A stretch of DNA of 64,000 bases. It comes from Bacillota bacterium (lineage in GTDB: Bacteria; Bacillota; Clostridia; Acetivibrionales; DSM-1351). The DNA lies in NCBI GenBank assembly GCA_023409265.1, contig JAEYHZ010000015.1, forward strand, positions 62,001 to 126,000, in the 5' to 3' direction. Positions 33,526-42,083 of this stretch are shown piece after piece. The translations under genes were made by a program, and so were the position numbers. Numbering within the stretch: position 1 is the stretch's first letter; each line of letters begins with the position of its first letter. The notes under the pieces are model-generated. The model was not told the origin of the DNA and searched no databases. It saw only the letters and a list, made by a program, of their open reading frames with translations.

Positions 33526-35124
33526 ATGGTTGATCTTTTAATAATAGAGGGTAATATGGAATTTGGAACCATCCTATGCGATTTTCTTGCAAAGGATGGT
33601 TATTCGTTATATTTGGCCAGAAATGGTGAAGAAGGTATGGAATACATAAATAATACCACTGTTAAATTAGTATAGCTGGATATAATGCTGCCTGGTTTGG
33701 ACGGTTTTGGGGTATGTCAGCTCATCAGAGATCAGGGCAATACCCCCATAATTATCATGAGTGCAAGGGTGGATAAACAGGATAAGATTGCCGGTCTGGA
33801 ACTGGGTGCAGATGACTATGTGGAGAAACCCTTTGATATTGACGTGCTGTCCGCTAAAATAGGTGCACAGTTAAGACGCAGTTATGAGTTTAAAGAAAAG
33901 TTAACTGTTATTTCAGATGGTGATATCACCATCGACCTGAATGCAATGGCAGTTTACTTTAAAAAAAATCCTCTGATAATGACTGCGAAGGAATATGATG
34001 TGCTATTGCTGTTTCTTCAAAACAAAGGAAAAACGCTCAGAAAAGAATGGCTCTTTGACAAGGTATGGGGAACGGATAGTTTTAAATTTTTTGCGGGCAA
34101 AAACGTACCAGGGCTTTTTGAATATACGATTCAACCAATATTCAAAGACCATAAGCTAACCGGATACATACGTTTTATATATTCCTCTGAAAATCAACCC
34201 AACTTATTGAATACGATTATTATTTTGAATATATCTCTTTTAATTATGTCATTAATGATAATCATAACTTTGTTTTTTATAAAAAATTCGATACTTAAGC
34301 CATTTAATGAAATTGTTCAGTTGCCTTATGAATTATCCAAAGGTCATTTTAAGATGGAGATCAAAGAAAGTAAAAACCGATTTTTCGGAAAATTCCTTTG
34401 GGGACTGGATTTGCTGAGGGAAAGTCTTGAAGGCCATAAAAGAAGGGAATTGCAGCTTGAAAAAGAAAAAAAGACATTGATATTGTCTATTTCACATGAT
34501 ATTAAGACTCCTTTAAGCACTATAAAACTATACTCCAAAGCTATTTATGACAATTTATATGAATCCGGTGAAGGCAAGGCAGAGGCTGCAAGACAAATAG
34601 AACAAAAGGCCGATCAGATAGAAAGTTTTGTTGAAGAGATTATTGCTACTTCTACTGAAAACCTTCTGGATATAATACTCCCCGGAGAATTTTATTTAAC
34701 TGAGCTTATAAATCGAATTGGTAAAACGTACATGGATAAGTTGAAACTTATCAGAACAGAGTTTTGCATTGACCATTTCGAGGATGTTCTTTTAGAAGGA
34801 GATATTGAACGGCTGATTGAGGTTTTTGAAAATATCATTGAAAATGCCATAAAGTATGGGGACGGGAAATATATTAAGATAACTTTTGCAGATGAGGACT
34901 ATTGCAAGCTTATAACTGTAACAAATTCCGGGCAGCCATTACCTGGTACCGAATTTATTCACATGTTTGAGAGCTTTTGGAGGGGAGCCAATTCTCACAA
35001 TAAAAATGGCAGCGGCTTGGGCCTCTATATCTGTAAAGAAATCATGAAAAAGATGGATGGTGATATTTTTACTTCAAGTACGAAGGATTCCATGAGTTTG
35101 ACGGTTGTGGTAAGATATTCCTGA
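33526..35124 (+). pseudogene. Broken response regulator fused by deletion to a histidine kinase
   Basis: From ATG 33526 an OmpR-type receiver is encoded, but TAG at 33673-33675 interrupts it just before LDIMLPGLDGF. The usual N-terminal acidic pair reads IIEGN. The same frame continues from 33685 through the receiver (MSARVDKQD, ADDYVEKPF) and most of the winged helix to LFDKVWGTDSF near 34084, then passes directly into the middle of a sensor kinase: an extracytoplasmic end, one membrane segment, H box SISHDIKTPL, N box NIIENAIKYG and G box GSGLGLYICKEIM. The regulator's recognition region and the kinase's first membrane segment are deleted. With the ABC gene it is a decayed peptide-resistance type module. 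Confidence 0.8.
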
Positions 35125-35140
35125 ATAGAAGAATAAAATC

Positions 35141-35839
35141 TTGAAAAGCATAAAAATACCATACCATTTGAAGATTTCAGATACATACATGAAAGATTTC
35201 GCGAGGGGAAATATGGAAAAAACATTGACAAGTAATGCGAAATACATAAAGGATATTACAGATTTTATATTTCTGGAAAGTAATCCCGGAAAGGCAGACA
35301 TTATCTTTATTCCTGGAGGATCATTTCCCGAAACTGCTGAATATGCTGCAAAGCTCTGGAAAGAGGGAAATACCCGATACATTCTTCCATCAGGTAAATT
35401 CAGCGTAAAACTGGGCTATTTTCCGGGACCCCTGTCAAAAGCAAATATATATACTAAAAACTACAATTCTGAATGGGAATTTCTGAAAGATGTGCTTGTG
35501 TTGAACGGTGTAAATGAACAAGCGGTACTCAAAGAAGATAATGCAACAAATACGTATGAGAATGCCATATATTCCAGAAAAGTAACTGATGAACTGGACC
35601 TGAGCATAGAAAAAGCAATTATCTGCTGTAAGGCCTTTCACGCCAGACGATGCCTTATGTACTACCAGACACTGTACCCTGAAACCGACTTTATAATATG
35701 CCCTGTTGTTACTCAGAGGATAAGCAGACACAACTGGTATTTGTCTGAAAATGGAATTGACAAGGTGATGGGAGAACTAGCCAGATGCGGGCATCAGTTT
35801 ATAGACATATTAAAAAAAATGATAGAAGAAAAGGAGTAA
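35141..35839 (+). CDS. YdcF/DUF218-family protein
   Basis: 232 residues of the DUF218 (SanA/ElyC/YdcF) fold. ADIIFIPGGSFPETAEYAAKLW is the nucleotide-binding-like beginning, followed by NTYENAIYSRK and an AIICCKAFHARRC segment typical of the family. Members affect envelope integrity, but their biochemistry is unclear. No signal or membrane anchor is present, so it is probably cytosolic. The start could be TTG 35141 or ATG 35189; neither has a strong SD. Confidence 0.8.
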   Translation: MKSIKIPYHLKISDTYMKDFARGNMEKTLTSNAKYIKDITDFIFLESNPGKADIIFIPGGSFPETAEYAAKLWKEGNTRYILPSGKFSVKLGYFPGPLSKANIYTKNYNSEWEFLKDVLVLNGVNEQAVLKEDNATNTYENAIYSRKVTDELDLSIEKAIICCKAFHARRCLMYYQTLYPETDFIICPVVTQRISRHNWYLSENGIDKVMGELARCGHQFIDILKKMIEEKE

Positions 35840-35843
35840 ATTT

Positions 35844-36578
35844 ATGTGGAGCAGAGCGGAGCTTAAAAACCGGGCAAAAGCAGTACTCAAAACTAATTAC
35901 TGGAAAGCTTTTCTGATTAGCCTCGTGATAGCTTTTGCAACAGGGGGAAATGGAGGTGGAAGCAGTAACGGCGGTCGGAGCAGTTTTGAAAATCACTCCG
36001 GCAGTTGGCCCATGCCCGATATTTCACCTGAATATGTAATAGCTATTGTATTAATAGTACTTGCTGCAGTTTTTGCAGTTATAGTGTTTTTTGCTGCATT
36101 GCGTATATTTTTAGGTTATCCTCTCGAAGTAGGAGGCAGAAGATATTTTATTAAATCAGCCCAATATGACGATAATCGGGGTTGCTTTACGTTTGCATTT
36201 ACAGGAGGACACTATAAAAGTATTGTATTAACAATGCTGTTGAAAGGTGTAAAAAATTTCTTATGGTATTTGCTATTTATAATCCCCGGTATTGTAAAAG
36301 CATACTCCTACAGTATGGTGCCGTATATTTTGGCTGAGAATCCGAATATTGGCGCTAACCGGGCAATTGAACTAAGCAAGAATATGACAGATGGGCATAA
36401 AATGGATATGTTTATACTGGATCTTTCTTTTCTGGGATGGTATTTGCTGGGTTTAATTGCGTTTATTATTGGTACTTTATTTGTATTTCCATATCACAAT
36501 GCCACAAAAGCAGAGCTATATCTGGTTCTTAAGGGAAATGCTTTCAGGGGCGGTTATTGGAAGACCGGAGAGTTATAA
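35844..36578 (+). CDS. DUF975-family membrane protein
   Basis: 244 residues. It begins with the DUF975 pattern WSRAELKNRAKAVLKTNYWKAFL, followed by a Gly/Ser-rich loop and several membrane segments; KAYSYSMVPYILAENPNIGANRAIELSKNMTDGHKMDMF is the conserved core near residues 150-190 (only described, not measured). Function unknown. AAGGAG SD five bases after the previous stop; it overlaps the next start (TAATG). Confidence 0.85.
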   Translation: MWSRAELKNRAKAVLKTNYWKAFLISLVIAFATGGNGGGSSNGGRSSFENHSGSWPMPDISPEYVIAIVLIVLAAVFAVIVFFAALRIFLGYPLEVGGRRYFIKSAQYDDNRGCFTFAFTGGHYKSIVLTMLLKGVKNFLWYLLFIIPGIVKAYSYSMVPYILAENPNIGANRAIELSKNMTDGHKMDMFILDLSFLGWYLLGLIAFIIGTLFVFPYHNATKAELYLVLKGNAFRGGYWKTGEL

Positions 36579-37054
36579 TGGAACATTTATCAGTAAACAT
36601 TGAGAAGCCGACTACTGCTGATGCAAATATGCTGCTTGAAGAGCTCTCCCTGGAACTGGAACAAATTACCGGCAACAGTGGCAAACATTCCTTTGATATA
36701 AGCGATATCAGTGACACGAGGGACGTATTTGCAGTTGCCCGGGATCAGTCGGGGCAGGCTGTGGGCTGTGGGGCATTACGTGTCTTAAGCGATGATATTG
36801 CAGAAATAAAACGTGTATATTCAAGGATAAAACAGTCTGGAATCGGAAAGGAAATAGTAGGCTTTCTGGAAAAAAAGGCCACGGAGCTTGGATATGGTTC
36901 AATATATCTGGAAACCAGGCTCATCAATGAAAATGCTGTTTCCTTTTATGAACGGCTTGGATACCAAAGGATTCCCAACTATGGCAAGTATCAGGGGAAT
37001 CCCGAAGCCGTATGCTTTGAGAAGAGACTGGTTATAGGAGGAGTAACATCTTGA
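36578..37054 (+). CDS. GNAT acetyltransferase
   Basis: 158 residues of the GNAT fold. Characteristic parts are GCGALRVLSDDIAEIKRVYS, SGIGKEIVGFLEKKA (acetyl-CoA loop) and ENAVSFYERLGYQRI. An in-frame TTG at 36557 would overlap the upstream gene more; ATG 36578 after CGGAGAG is preferred. Its stop overlaps the TTG start of the methyltransferase gene, so three genes here are coupled. Confidence 0.87.
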   Translation: MEHLSVNIEKPTTADANMLLEELSLELEQITGNSGKHSFDISDISDTRDVFAVARDQSGQAVGCGALRVLSDDIAEIKRVYSRIKQSGIGKEIVGFLEKKATELGYGSIYLETRLINENAVSFYERLGYQRIPNYGKYQGNPEAVCFEKRLVIGGVTS

Positions 37055-37803
37055 ATACGGAAAAATTCAGCGGAAAAGCATCTATCTACGAAAACTACAG
37101 GCCTGAGTACCCTGCAGCGTTTATAAACTACTTGTACCAAGAAATTGGTTTTAGCGTAAACAATTGTATTGCCGATATAGGCTCGGGTACAGGAATATTA
37201 ACCAGACAGCTTCTGGAAAAGGGTAGCAGGGTTTTTGGAGTTGAGCCTAATTGTGATATGCGTAAAAAAGCAGAAGAGAAGTTGTCGCAGTTCAGTAATT
37301 TTATTTCTGTAGATGGAACTGCCGAAAATACAAAGCTGGACAGCTCCAGCGTCGATTTTATCACCGTGGCACAGGCTTTTCACTGGTTTGATGCCTACAT
37401 GTTCAGAAAAGAGTGTCAGAGAGTACTTAAACCGGATGGTATGGTAGTTCTGGTTTGGAACAGCAGGGTTGCAGATTCACCTCTGGTAATAGAAAATGCT
37501 GAAATTTGTAAAAGGTTTTGTCCCGGGTTTATAGGATTTACAGGCGGCCAGGACGAAAATCCTTCTGATTTCTCCAGCTTTTTTATAAAGGATAGCTATG
37601 CTTCCCGATGCTATGAAAACAATATAGCCTATAGTCTTGAGGGTTATATCGGCAGGAATCTGTCTGCTTCCTATGCTCCCAAAGAGGGGGAGGTTAATTA
37701 CAGTGGGTTTGTATCTGCCTTAAGTGACTTATTTGGCAAGTACAGTAATGGCGGCAGCATTATTGTTCCCAATATAACCCGGTGTTACACAGGTAAGGTT
37801 TAA
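37051..37803 (+). CDS. Class I SAM-dependent methyltransferase
   Basis: 250 residues of the Methyltransf_11 type. Motif I is IADIGSGTGILTRQLLEKG, followed by VFGVEPN (acidic ribose-binding end) and DFITVAQAFHWFD, typical of YcgJ/UbiE-like methyltransferases. TTG start after AGGAGG, overlapping the preceding stop. Substrate unknown. Confidence 0.88.
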   Translation: MNTEKFSGKASIYENYRPEYPAAFINYLYQEIGFSVNNCIADIGSGTGILTRQLLEKGSRVFGVEPNCDMRKKAEEKLSQFSNFISVDGTAENTKLDSSSVDFITVAQAFHWFDAYMFRKECQRVLKPDGMVVLVWNSRVADSPLVIENAEICKRFCPGFIGFTGGQDENPSDFSSFFIKDSYASRCYENNIAYSLEGYIGRNLSASYAPKEGEVNYSGFVSALSDLFGKYSNGGSIIVPNITRCYTGKV

Positions 37804-37884
37804 TTCTTATAAATGTGTTATGAGCAGGAATGCATGAGTAATTGCAATTTATATAAAAAATTGATAGGAAGGGGAAGAGAGATA

Positions 37885-38328
37885 ATGGAATGGAAAGATA
37901 TTTTTCCTAAGGAAAGACAGCCTTCAATGGAGGAAATTTCAGATTATATCGGAGGGGAGGCCAGGCTGTTATGGGAGTCACTGGTTCAGCATATGGAAAC
38001 CAGTTATAAGGTTAAACCAAAATTTTTTTACAGTGTGTGTTCTGGAAAGCCAGGCTGGAATGTAAAGTTCCAAAAAAGCGGACAGGCTTTTGGAACCTTC
38101 TATCCGGAAGAGAATTCTTTTTCGGTACTGATGGTTTTCAGCTACAAATTGGATCCTTTAATGCAGGAAATACTCCCCAAACTAAGCTCTAATACCGCTG
38201 AGCTTTATAATAAAGCGGGTGATTACATGAAAATGGGCAAGTGGCTTATGTTTCAGATTAAGGATAGCACCGGCCTTGAGGATTGTAAAAGATTAATATC
38301 AGTTAAAATGCCTCCAAAATGCGCATAA
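37885..38328 (+). CDS. DUF3788-family protein
   Basis: 147 residues from ATG 37885, which follows GGAAGAGAG; an upstream in-frame ATG at 37813 would add 24 unlikely residues. It is of the DUF3788 type (KPKFFYSVCSGKPGWNVKFQKSG, FGTFYPEENSFSVLMVF, MKMGKWLMFQI), small cytosolic proteins of unknown function. Convergent with the amidase gene. Confidence 0.8.
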   Translation: MEWKDIFPKERQPSMEEISDYIGGEARLLWESLVQHMETSYKVKPKFFYSVCSGKPGWNVKFQKSGQAFGTFYPEENSFSVLMVFSYKLDPLMQEILPKLSSNTAELYNKAGDYMKMGKWLMFQIKDSTGLEDCKRLISVKMPPKCA

Positions 38329-38358
38329 GGCTAATTAGTTTTATTATTGACAACTGCT

Positions 38359-39564
38359 TTAATTAACCCCGGTAATATGAATAAAGTGTGTTTTATAAGC
38401 ATTTTTTGTCCAGGGGAGATTCCAGGAGTCAAAAGAGTGTGTTGAAATTACCGGCTCATACCTTTGCACAGCGCTATTGTAGAACATACCAACAATAATT
38501 GCGGAATGTTTAATTTTTGAACCGGGTGACCATTCATATTGAATGAGATCCCCAACCGCAATATATTGTCCGATATCGCTTGTATAGCTTGTATCACCTG
38601 TAATGATTTTTTCAGAGCCTTTGGGGCCGAATTCCTTCTTATTGTAATTACCTGTTAAAACTGAATTCAGTCCCCTTGCCGTGGTCCATGTCCAGGAATA
38701 ACTGTGGTGAGAGGTTTTAGAGGTACCATTATTAATATAGTACCATTTATAGGTACCTCTTGTAGCATTTTCGGCACCACCCGCTCTCAGGCATTGAGAC
38801 ACGAAATTGGTACAATCGCCTCCCTCACCTTCCTGATCACCCAGATTTACAAATTCGGTGGAATAGCTTTTCCAGTATTTGTGAGCCCAATTATAGGCCC
38901 CATCTCTATTGTAAGAAGTTCTCGGAAAGTTTTCACTACGGTAGGAACGGGGCACTGGCTCTAGTCTTGAGGGAGGGCTGTTTTTGGATCTTATTAAGGC
39001 TGCTTGGGCCTGCGTCCTCAGATTGTTTACCATATCACTTAAGTTATCCGGGTTTTCCTTCAGGCTTTCTTCGGAGGAAATCCCATTTACAAGGTATTTG
39101 TCTACTTTAATTGTCCATTGATTATTCTTTTTAGTCAATTCAATTAAATGTTTCTCGATATTTGTACCAATAAACGGATCTCCGAAAGCATTAGCAGCGT
39201 TCCAGTGTATAAAGGTTGTCAAAACTGCTTCAGCAGATGCAGAATTATCATTAATGTCAATTTTTTTAATTTTAATTTTGGGATATATTTTTTTTATGGA
39301 ATAGTTGCTTGCTGAATATGCTATTAAATAATCCTGCAATATCTGTTGTTTGGTAAATAAAAGATATTTTTTTGCAGCATCATCACCCTCAGAGTAATAT
39401 TTATCCAGATTGTCAACATTCCTATTTATGATTGAATCAACCTTCTCATTCAAATAATCATTAATAGTGTGTTTAATATTTTTATTTTCAGAGTTTGCCC
39501 AGATATTTAGAGTAGCTGCACTAAATAAAACGATTGTTATAACTGCTAGATATAACTTTTTCAT
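38359..39564 (-). CDS. Secreted amidase-domain protein (Amidase_6)
   Basis: 401 residues with a signal peptide (MKKLYLAVITIVLFSAATLNIWA) and no cell-wall anchor. The N-terminal half resembles a general accessory domain; the C-terminal half has the putative amidase domain with YNRDGAYNWAHKYW, the catalytic Cys in GGDCTNFVSQCL and later His in IKHSAIIVG. It may cleave peptidoglycan peptides outside the cell. GGAGG precedes the ATG. It follows gerAB by only 27 bases in the same direction, so it may be expressed with the germination operon. Confidence 0.85.
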   Translation of the reverse strand: MKKLYLAVITIVLFSAATLNIWANSENKNIKHTINDYLNEKVDSIINRNVDNLDKYYSEGDDAAKKYLLFTKQQILQDYLIAYSASNYSIKKIYPKIKIKKIDINDNSASAEAVLTTFIHWNAANAFGDPFIGTNIEKHLIELTKKNNQWTIKVDKYLVNGISSEESLKENPDNLSDMVNNLRTQAQAALIRSKNSPPSRLEPVPRSYRSENFPRTSYNRDGAYNWAHKYWKSYSTEFVNLGDQEGEGGDCTNFVSQCLRAGGAENATRGTYKWYYINNGTSKTSHHSYSWTWTTARGLNSVLTGNYNKKEFGPKGSEKIITGDTSYTSDIGQYIAVGDLIQYEWSPGSKIKHSAIIVGMFYNSAVQRYEPVISTHSFDSWNLPWTKNAYKTHFIHITGVN

Positions 39565-39591
39565 GGTAAATACCTCCGTAATTAGATCAGA

Positions 39592-40692
39592 TTAATTCAG
39601 GCGCGGGGATTTTTTAATGCTCCCTTTATTTCTTTTATTTTTAATCAGAGTAATTATAAGCATTGTTAAAGGAAACAAGAGCTGTACAGGTATCGATACA
39701 TATCCGTCTCCGTTGCTTTTCAGCCAACGGTATAATTCCATGGCATTGGGAAAAAACCATATAGACAAAACTATTGACAAGAGACCATAGGCCGATACAA
39801 ATGGTTTGTATTTCTTAATCCTTAATAACTCTGCAGTCATTTTAGAGACTGCATACAGACAAATAGTAACTTTAATTCCACCTCCAATAAATAAATTCAT
39901 ATCTACCAATGGATCAATGCTGATAGCTGGAATCAGCTGAGCGGCCACATGTGAAGGGTATCTGAAATACTCTGAAAGCACAGGACCTAGAATTAGGATA
40001 TTTCTAGAGGAAATTATGAGAGTCATTAAACTTGTTATGATAACTGCAATATAAGTAGCTTTAAAACGACCTTTAGCACTATTTGTGTAAGGCAGAATCA
40101 TTAAAAAAATAATAAAGTCACCATAAATACTGCTGGCTATATCCAGGCTGCTTTGAATTATTGGAGTTATTTCCAGAAACATAGGCTTGAAACCTGTGAA
40201 GTCATAAGAACCTAAAAGTGATAAGGTAACTATTAAAATTGCTATGGGTAATAGGGGAACCAAAACCTCACAGGTTTTGCCCGTAACAGTGAGTCCGCTT
40301 CTTGCAGCGTACACAGCACATATGGTTAATAAGGCAAGTAAAACAATCAGAGGGGTTTCAGGGTAACTGACTGTTACCATGAATTCTCCAAAGGTTCTGG
40401 TATTAAATGCCGATATGTATAAAAAATAAATGATGTATATTATACATACAATTTTTGAAAATGTATTACCAAAGCAGTATTCGGTGATTTCAACAAGATT
40501 TCTGCCGATATTAAATTTTGACAAATATAAATATAAAGTAACCAAAAGAGTACTTATTAATGTACCCAGAATAACCGCTATCCAGGCATCTCTCTTTGCA
40601 GCTATTGCAGGATTTGCAATGGTGGTACTGCCGTGGAAAAAGCCTATGGCAATAACCGCTAATTGATAATTTGAAAGCTTAACCTTATTCAT
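39592..40692 (-). CDS. gerAB: Spore germinant receptor B subunit (GerAB/GerBB permease)
   Basis: 366 residues with about ten membrane segments, of the amino-acid permease-like GerAB family. N-terminal VKLSNYQLAVIAIGFFHGSTTI and central SYDFTGFKPMF are family features. It sits in the spore inner membrane with the A and C subunits and binds germinants. It overlaps a small upstream membrane ORF by eight bases. Fourth gene of the minus-strand gerA operon. Confidence 0.92.
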   Translation of the reverse strand: MNKVKLSNYQLAVIAIGFFHGSTTIANPAIAAKRDAWIAVILGTLISTLLVTLYLYLSKFNIGRNLVEITEYCFGNTFSKIVCIIYIIYFLYISAFNTRTFGEFMVTVSYPETPLIVLLALLTICAVYAARSGLTVTGKTCEVLVPLLPIAILIVTLSLLGSYDFTGFKPMFLEITPIIQSSLDIASSIYGDFIIFLMILPYTNSAKGRFKATYIAVIITSLMTLIISSRNILILGPVLSEYFRYPSHVAAQLIPAISIDPLVDMNLFIGGGIKVTICLYAVSKMTAELLRIKKYKPFVSAYGLLSIVLSIWFFPNAMELYRWLKSNGDGYVSIPVQLLFPLTMLIITLIKNKRNKGSIKKSPRLN

Positions 40693-40942
40693 GTGCTTCT
40701 CTCATTCCTTCCAGGGCATCCAGCAAAACTTTAATTGGACTTGCAGGCGGCTTGTCAATGCTTAGAAGAATTCCGAGCACAAGTGAAATACCTATAAGTA
40801 TAAAGTACATAGTCATAAGTTTTCCCTTTGATTTTGAAGCAAGTAATTCTTTAAGACTCAGCAATACAATTACTCCAATTCCGACAATTACCTTAATTAT
40901 TTTAAGCACCTCTTTATTACTTAATTTTAATAGAATTAGCAA
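40685..40942 (-). CDS. Small membrane protein within the gerA operon (GerD2-like position)
   Basis: Up to 85 residues with two hydrophobic segments (VIVGIGVIVLL and YFILIGISLVLGILL) and a charged C-terminus. Small two-helix proteins occur in a number of gerA-type operons. The TTG start at 40942 overlaps gerAC and lacks an SD. AAAGAGGTG inside the frame suggests a later start, perhaps non-ATG near residue 16, so the N-terminus is uncertain. Function unknown. Confidence 0.55.
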   Translation of the reverse strand: MLILLKLSNKEVLKIIKVIVGIGVIVLLSLKELLASKSKGKLMTMYFILIGISLVLGILLSIDKPPASPIKVLLDALEGMREAHE

Positions 40943-42083
40943 GTAAACCTGTTCTCATGATTTTAGATTTAACCTTAACTTTAATGTTAATTGATGGAAA
41001 AATCTCATCATTCCACTTTTTAGAGTTTTTCATCCAAAAGTCGGGATAGTCATCAAAAACACGCATTCCAAAACCAAATATGTCACTTTTGAATTCTTGC
41101 TGACACTTTTCAATTGTATTTATACATTCGTTTGTCACGGCCCTGTCAAGCTCCTTTTCCACACAACGGCAGAACTCATCATGTTTTTCGTTTAATTGTG
41201 ACTGTTGTTCTCCTATATTTCCCGATATTTTTATATCAATAGAAATTTCCACTTTATCATTTTTTAATTTTGGCGTTATCTTTGCGTGTGCACTCATGTT
41301 CTCGATACCGATTATATTTTGTGGATTATCGGGATTCCTGATCTCAATTATTGCACTTCTGAGCCGGCTTGTTATATAAGAATATCCACGAGTTTCATAC
41401 TTATCCAGCCAACCAATCATTTTACCCTTCTTAAAGACTGCGAGTCCCTCTGTATTTGTTGTGTTTTCCTCCTTTATAACCGTTGCAACCGAGAGCTCTC
41501 TGCCATCAGTTGCAAGCTCCCTTGCCAGTTCAAGTAAAATCAGTTTTTTGGAAAAACCCCTTGATTCAGAATTTTTCATAGTTTCACGAATAAATGCACC
41601 CGGAATTTTTGACAATTCATATTGCTGCTCAATTACTTCTTTAGCTGTGGCACCTTTTGAAACAATTATCATTGATTTGTACTGGGTTTCATGATCTCTT
41701 AAAATAAAATCGATATACTCCTGGATACCTGATTTTGCCAGTTCTTCACCCAATACTATAACTTGTGAGGAACTATAAAAAATTTTTTTATTTACCTTTG
41801 ACAACATACCCCTTAGAGCTGCAAAAATTGTCTTATCAGTTTCACTTACAGTTACAAAACTTTTTTTATCACCGCCGCCGCCACCTGCATTGCCTGCTCC
41901 GGATATACTGACAGCTGTCGGCTTTATAATCTGTGCAGTTACTTCTATTCTACCATCCTCCTTTTTATCAATTGCCAGGGCTGTAAGAATTGAAAGCTCG
42001 CTTAAATCTCTATTATTCCAGCAGCCTGAGGAGGACAACATAATGCATAAAACCAGCAAAAGAGCAATTAACTTTTTAGCCAT
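40917..42083 (-). CDS. gerAC: Spore germinant receptor C subunit, lipoprotein (GerAC)
   Basis: 388 residues of the Ger(x)C family. The signal peptide ends in the lipobox SSSGC, followed by WNNRDLSELSILTALAIDK, the hallmark of GerAC. The C-terminal part includes DIFGFGMRVFDDYPDFW. It is a lipid-anchored partner of GerAA and GerAB in the spore inner membrane. It overlaps gerAA by eight bases. Confidence 0.93.
   Translation of the reverse strand: MAKKLIALLLVLCIMLSSSGCWNNRDLSELSILTALAIDKKEDGRIEVTAQIIKPTAVSISGAGNAGGGGGDKKSFVTVSETDKTIFAALRGMLSKVNKKIFYSSSQVIVLGEELAKSGIQEYIDFILRDHETQYKSMIIVSKGATAKEVIEQQYELSKIPGAFIRETMKNSESRGFSKKLILLELARELATDGRELSVATVIKEENTTNTEGLAVFKKGKMIGWLDKYETRGYSYITSRLRSAIIEIRNPDNPQNIIGIENMSAHAKITPKLKNDKVEISIDIKISGNIGEQQSQLNEKHDEFCRCVEKELDRAVTNECINTIEKCQQEFKSDIFGFGMRVFDDYPDFWMKNSKKWNDEIFPSINIKVKVKSKIMRTGLLANSIKIK

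Noticed and set aside
29538..35124. Mobile element as the cause of gene decay
   Set aside because: No transposase, integrase or terminal inverted repeats were found; the damage consists of small frameshifts, a stop and deletions.
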